From: an uncultured Alcanivoracaceae bacterium
Lineage (GTDB): Bacteria; Pseudomonadota; Gammaproteobacteria; Pseudomonadales; Alcanivoracaceae
Length of the DNA: 9,135 bases
Direction of reading: 5' to 3'
NCBI GenBank assembly: GCA_937943665.1
Contig: CALEAR010000249.1
Location: 1 to 9,135 of the forward strand
Shown: positions 6,294-9,135 of the stretch, piece by piece
How positions within the stretch are numbered: position 1 is the stretch's first letter
Layout of the letters: each line of letters starts with the position of its first letter
Program-made: the position numbers and the translations under genes
The notes under the pieces: model-generated
Databases searched by the model: none
What the model was told of the DNA's origin: nothing
Seen by the model: only the letters and a program-made list of their open reading frames with translations

Positions 6294-7184
6294 TTAGCGC
6301 GGCTGCCACTGTTTACCGTGGGGGTGGGCTAAAAACTCAGGGCGTGGAGCATTGCCGGAGAAGGGCGCCACGCATTGATTTTCCACACTGTTGTACACAA
6401 AGAAAATGTTGCTGCGTGGATCCGCAGACATGTTGGCGTTGGAGCCATGGATAACGTTGCAATCAAATAAAATAAGCCCACCGGCTTTACCGGTAATCGC
6501 TTCAATACCATGCTCCTGCATTAACTGGCTTAAGGCCTCCTGCGGGGGCACGCCAATTTCTTGCTGCTGTAAGGATTGCTTGTAGTGATCCTCTGGCGTG
6601 TTTTCTCGTGAGGGGATAAACACCTTATGAGAACCAGGAATCAGCATTAATGGCCCGTTAAAGTGGTGGTTATCCGTCATAATAATGGAAGCACTCACTG
6701 CTCTCATTTCAGGCATGCCATCTTCATAGTGCCAGGTTTCAAAATCCGAGTGCCAATTAAACCCTTGGCCCTCAAACCCAGGCTTATAATTAATACGGCT
6801 TTGGTGAATATACACCTGGCTACCTAAGATTTGCTCCGCTCGCCGCGTTAATCGCGGATCATAGGCCAGTGCTCGTAGGGCCTCACTCAAGAAGTGCACT
6901 GCAAAAATAGAGCGAATATGTTGCCCCGTGGGCTCCATGATCACAAACTCTTTGTTTTTATAAGCGGGGGTCTCCAATAAGCCATGCATAGCTTCAGTGA
7001 GGTGTTCCACCTCTTGGGCAGATAAAAAGTTAGGTTCAAAAATAAAGCCCTTTTGTTGGAAATCCGCTAATTGTTTTTGGCTCAGGGGGCCTTCTGTAGA
7101 GGGCTGAGGTGGATGTTGTCTTGGAATCCATTGCTGTTGAGCAGAAGTATAAGGACTGCTTGATACGGTACGAATCGTTGACAT
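6294..7184 (-). CDS. ectD: Ectoine hydroxylase
   Basis: EctD is a cytoplasmic Fe(II)/2-oxoglutarate dioxygenase that converts the osmolyte ectoine to 5-hydroxyectoine. Starting at 7184 it has 296 residues, the usual EctD length (about 300). The EctD-specific stretch FNWHSDFETWH (142-152), followed by EDGMPEMRA, is present. It supplies the first iron ligands H145 and D147, and the third is H246 in VIHGSNANMS. The spacing agrees with characterised EctD, and R257 fits the 2-oxoglutarate anchor. LMLIPGSHK completes the fold. I chose the ATG at 7184 because GGAG lies six bases before it. An in-frame ATG at 7196 would add four residues (MELY) but has no Shine-Dalgarno sequence. No ectA, ectB or ectC is adjacent, so ectoine must be made elsewhere in the genome or imported. 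This is much more specific than a generic phytanoyl-CoA dioxygenase call. Confidence 0.93.
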   Translation of the reverse strand: MSTIRTVSSSPYTSAQQQWIPRQHPPQPSTEGPLSQKQLADFQQKGFIFEPNFLSAQEVEHLTEAMHGLLETPAYKNKEFVIMEPTGQHIRSIFAVHFLSEALRALAYDPRLTRRAEQILGSQVYIHQSRINYKPGFEGQGFNWHSDFETWHYEDGMPEMRAVSASIIMTDNHHFNGPLMLIPGSHKVFIPSRENTPEDHYKQSLQQQEIGVPPQEALSQLMQEHGIEAITGKAGGLILFDCNVIHGSNANMSADPRSNIFFVYNSVENQCVAPFSGNAPRPEFLAHPHGKQWQPR

Positions 7185-7190
7185 ATATAG

Positions 7191-7194
7191 CTCC
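7191..7194 (-). promoter_or_regulatory. Ribosome binding site that decides the ectD start
   Basis: On the minus strand GGAG stands six bases before the ATG at 7184. It overlaps the alternative upstream ATG at 7196, which has no such sequence before it. The 296-residue start is therefore preferred. Confidence 0.6.
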
Positions 7195-7263
7195 ATTACA
7201 TTGAAACGAATCTATGCGAGTCAAACCACGTACACGCGTCTTGCGTATAGGGATAGTTATTAC

Positions 7264-7283
7264 TAGCGGTGATAACGCCGCTA
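7264..7283 (-). other. Hairpin between panE-like gene and ectD
   Basis: TAGCGGT (7264-7270) pairs with GCCGCTA (7277-7283) across a six-base loop, with one T·G pair. On the minus strand it lies about 40 bases after the panE-like stop and 80 bases before the ectD start. No T-run follows, so it is at best a weak terminator. It could instead be an operator or leader structure for ectD. The rest of the 7185-7321 gap shows no convincing promoter by eye; CTATAC at 7245-7250 resembles a sigma-S -10 element but has no matching -35. Confidence 0.3.
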
Positions 7284-7321
7284 ACATTACTCCTGTGGAG
7301 TGGGAGCCGAACATAACAATT

Positions 7322-8194
7322 CTATTTTGGGGTGTCCACCGGTGCCGGTATCTCCCTTAGTTGTTGCCATAGGGCCTCATGGGTGGGCAAGTGTAAGTGA
7401 TGCGCTTTAGCAGTGCGCACTAAATACCCAGTGATGAAATCGATTTCCGTGGGGCGTTGTGCCAACACATCGGCCAACATGGAGGAAATGTTATCACGCG
7501 TGGCTTCAGCCACCATAAGGCTGCGTTCAAAGGTGTCCTCGGGCCAATGGGGGAAAAGATGCCCAGCGAGCTTATCGCACTCTTGGCTGAGCTTTACCAT
7601 TTGCGCTTGTGCTTTGGGGTTGTGTAATAGCTCGCCGTTTCGGCAACCCAACATTGCCGTGAGTGGGTTTATCACCGCATTAATGGTGAGTTTGCGCCAT
7701 TGTTCAAAGTGAATGCGTTCACTCCAGGCTAGCCCCGGCCAATGGGCGGCTAATGGGTGAAACCAAGCAGGGGCAGATGGCAGATCCCCGCCGAGTAAGG
7801 TTTGATTTTCTGCCACCAGGTGCACTTTGTTGCCTTCGCGCCAAGCGGCATTGGTGGTTACTGCATAAAGCAACGTAATGCCTTGGGGCAAGGGCGCTTG
7901 GGCAAGGGTGCCCATGCCATTTTGTAAGCTAATTAGGGTGGTGCCGGAGTGTAAACGATGGGCCAAGGCCTGAAGAGCAGAGGCGGTATCAGGCCCTTTG
8001 GTGGCCACCCATAGGTAATCAATGGGGGCTTTATCATCACCGAGCAGTGAAATAGTCAGGCAGCTTGTTGCTGTGTGCAGGTGCCGTGTTAGGGCGGGCC
8101 GTAATGCCGCGTGCACTGTGGTGCCTGCCTGTTGTAAATAGTGGGCTGCTAGAGTTCCCATGCTGCCCACTCCTAATACATGACACGATTTCAT
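7322..8194 (-). CDS. panE: 2-dehydropantoate 2-reductase (ketopantoate reductase) family protein
   Basis: This enzyme family reduces ketopantoate to pantoate with NADPH in the coenzyme A pathway, in the cytoplasm. The 290 residues start with a Rossmann motif GVGSMG (8-13). Further family landmarks are K66 in VATK, QNGMG (91-95) with N92, the catalytic lysine K168 in KLTINAVINPLTA, and the C-terminal NISSMLADV-x4-RPTEIDFITG (235-256) with the acidic E250. These line up with K72, N98, K176 and E256 of E. coli PanE, which has 303 residues. The start ATG overlaps the stop of the upstream permease gene by 4 bases (8191-8194, ATGA). No ribosome binding site is evident, so translation is probably coupled. 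Paralogues of this family with other 2-oxoacid substrates are common, so the exact substrate is likely but not proven. Confidence 0.88.
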   Translation of the reverse strand: MKSCHVLGVGSMGTLAAHYLQQAGTTVHAALRPALTRHLHTATSCLTISLLGDDKAPIDYLWVATKGPDTASALQALAHRLHSGTTLISLQNGMGTLAQAPLPQGITLLYAVTTNAAWREGNKVHLVAENQTLLGGDLPSAPAWFHPLAAHWPGLAWSERIHFEQWRKLTINAVINPLTAMLGCRNGELLHNPKAQAQMVKLSQECDKLAGHLFPHWPEDTFERSLMVAEATRDNISSMLADVLAQRPTEIDFITGYLVRTAKAHHLHLPTHEALWQQLREIPAPVDTPK

Positions 8195-9135
8195 GATGCT
8201 TTGTTATCAGGAACGGCGTTAGGGTAGGTGCGCACTAGCCAAAGTAATAAAGGTAAACCCGCTAAGGCTAAAACGGCGGTGATAATAAAGAAAAGGCTCC
8301 AATCTCCCTCTAAGGAATCCACCATATAGCCGCTGGCGGCGGAGAGCCAAATGCGTGAAAGATTCCCCAAGGAAGCCAACAGGGCGTACTGAGTGGCGCT
8401 GTAAGCCACATTACAGAGACTTGATAAATACGCCACAAAGGCCACTGTGACTAACCCGCCGGTGAAGTTATCGGATACCACTGCCAACACTAAGTAGGCA
8501 TAGGTTCCCTCGTGGGCCAGTAGGGAATAGGTGAGGTTAGTTAGGGCGGATAACAAACCAGATACCAACAGGGCGCGCACCAAGCCAATACGATGGGCTA
8601 ACCAACCGCCAATGGCGATGCCCACCATGTTGGCGATAAACCCGTACACCTTACCCACATTGGCAATTTGCTCATAAGAAAAGCCCATTTCGCGGTAAAA
8701 CACCCCTGACATGCGCCCGAGCATGGCATCACCAAATTTGAAAATAAAAACAAACAATAAGGTGAGCCACCAGCCATCACGCTTCATAAAATCATAGAAG
8801 GGGGCGATAACCGTGTTCACTAACCAGCTGCCTAATTGGGCTAATACCTTGGGCATGCGGTGTTGGAAAAAGGCGTTGACCTCGGCTTCCTGCTGCTCAG
8901 TGGCCTCATCTAAGGCGCGTTCGGGCTCGCGGCCCAATAACACGGCCGCCATGCTAATGAGTAAGCAAGCCCCCAGTGCCCAATAGGCAATGTGCCAACC
9001 GAAGGCGCTAGCCAGATAGAGCCCTCCAGCGCCCCCCACTAAGGTGCCGCCTAGGTGCCACCCCCAAATGGCCACAGAGGCCCCCGCACCTTGTTGTTCC
9101 GTGGGGAGGCTATCAATGCGGTAGGCATCCACGGC
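8191..9135 (-). CDS. ampG: AmpG-like muropeptide permease (MFS), 5' part outside the window
   Basis: This is the C-terminal 314 residues of a major facilitator permease; the reading frame is still open at the right edge. The first visible residues AVDAYRIDSLP match the AmpG segment near the end of the fourth helix (…IAIDAYR… in family members). Further AmpG-like marks are KFGDAMLGRMSGVFYREMGFS, a VSDNFTGGLVTVAFVAYLSSLCN stretch (where E. coli AmpG has a GG…FVALLMTLCN equivalent), and SATQYALLASL. About eight hydrophobic segments can be seen. A polar, Glu-rich loop between the two halves (visible residues about 70-95) fits the central cytoplasmic loop. AmpG imports GlcNAc-anhydroMurNAc peptides for cell-wall recycling, which also affects AmpC beta-lactamase induction in species that have it. 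A GTG near 9132 would give an open frame but is internal, not the true start. The stop overlaps the next gene. Confidence 0.85.
   Translation of the reverse strand, partial: AVDAYRIDSLPTEQQGAGASVAIWGWHLGGTLVGGAGGLYLASAFGWHIAYWALGACLLISMAAVLLGREPERALDEATEQQEAEVNAFFQHRMPKVLAQLGSWLVNTVIAPFYDFMKRDGWWLTLLFVFIFKFGDAMLGRMSGVFYREMGFSYEQIANVGKVYGFIANMVGIAIGGWLAHRIGLVRALLVSGLLSALTNLTYSLLAHEGTYAYLVLAVVSDNFTGGLVTVAFVAYLSSLCNVAYSATQYALLASLGNLSRIWLSAASGYMVDSLEGDWSLFFIITAVLALAGLPLLLWLVRTYPNAVPDNKAS

Noticed and set aside
6294..7196. Generic phytanoyl-CoA dioxygenase with start at 7196
   Set aside because: The EctD-specific FNWHSDFETWH segment and length support ectoine hydroxylase, and the 7196 ATG lacks a Shine-Dalgarno sequence.
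7036..7314. Minus-strand open frame overlapping the ectD start and leader
   Set aside because: It is out of frame with ectD over its conserved N-terminal part, has no domain and no clear ribosome binding site.
9129..9132. GTG at 9132 as the start of the permease gene
   Set aside because: The frame stays open to the edge and AVDAYR corresponds to an internal AmpG segment, so the start lies outside the window.

Overview
The window looks like ordinary chromosome from a gammaproteobacterium. It carries a homodimeric-type (AceE) pyruvate dehydrogenase E1 gene followed by its E2 gene, an AmpG-like muropeptide permease, a CpxP/Spy-like small periplasmic protein and an MgtE magnesium channel. A gene for ectoine hydroxylase (ectD) points to a salt-exposed, probably marine or halophilic, lifestyle. 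I cannot name the genus from sequence alone. I saw no phage, transposon, CRISPR, tRNA or rRNA sequence.

Layout, left to right. Positions 1-1391 (minus) hold MgtE, missing only its last few codons at the window edge. Positions 1392-1778 are a 387-base divergent gap upstream of aceE. The gap contains two CRP-family-like palindromes, a short open stretch without a normal start codon, and a strong hairpin just before the aceE ribosome binding site. Positions 1779-5761 (plus) are the two-gene aceE-aceF operon. A hairpin with a T-run on the minus strand separates aceF from the convergent gene for a small exported CpxP/Spy-like protein (5808-6167, minus), which has a recognisable promoter overlapped by an inverted repeat. 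Next come a 30-base hairpin and ectD (minus). After a 137-base leader lies a translationally coupled ampG-like/panE-like pair (minus). The permease gene runs off the right edge.

How the genes work together. AceE and AceF form the E1 and E2 parts of pyruvate dehydrogenase. The E3 gene (lpd) is not adjacent, and neither is a pdhR-type regulator. EctD would hydroxylate ectoine made by an ectABC pathway encoded elsewhere, or taken up. The AmpG-like permease recycles cell-wall muropeptides. The ketopantoate-reductase-like protein may supply pantoate for coenzyme A. The ampG-panE coupling is clear in the sequence, but its functional meaning is not.

I found no convincing new multi-gene system. The most worthwhile leads are non-coding: the CRP-like sites and leader hairpin before aceE, the palindrome downstream of ectD, and the operator-like repeat on the cpxP-like promoter. 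The other leads are a stand-alone ectD and the very basic tail of the CpxP/Spy-like protein.
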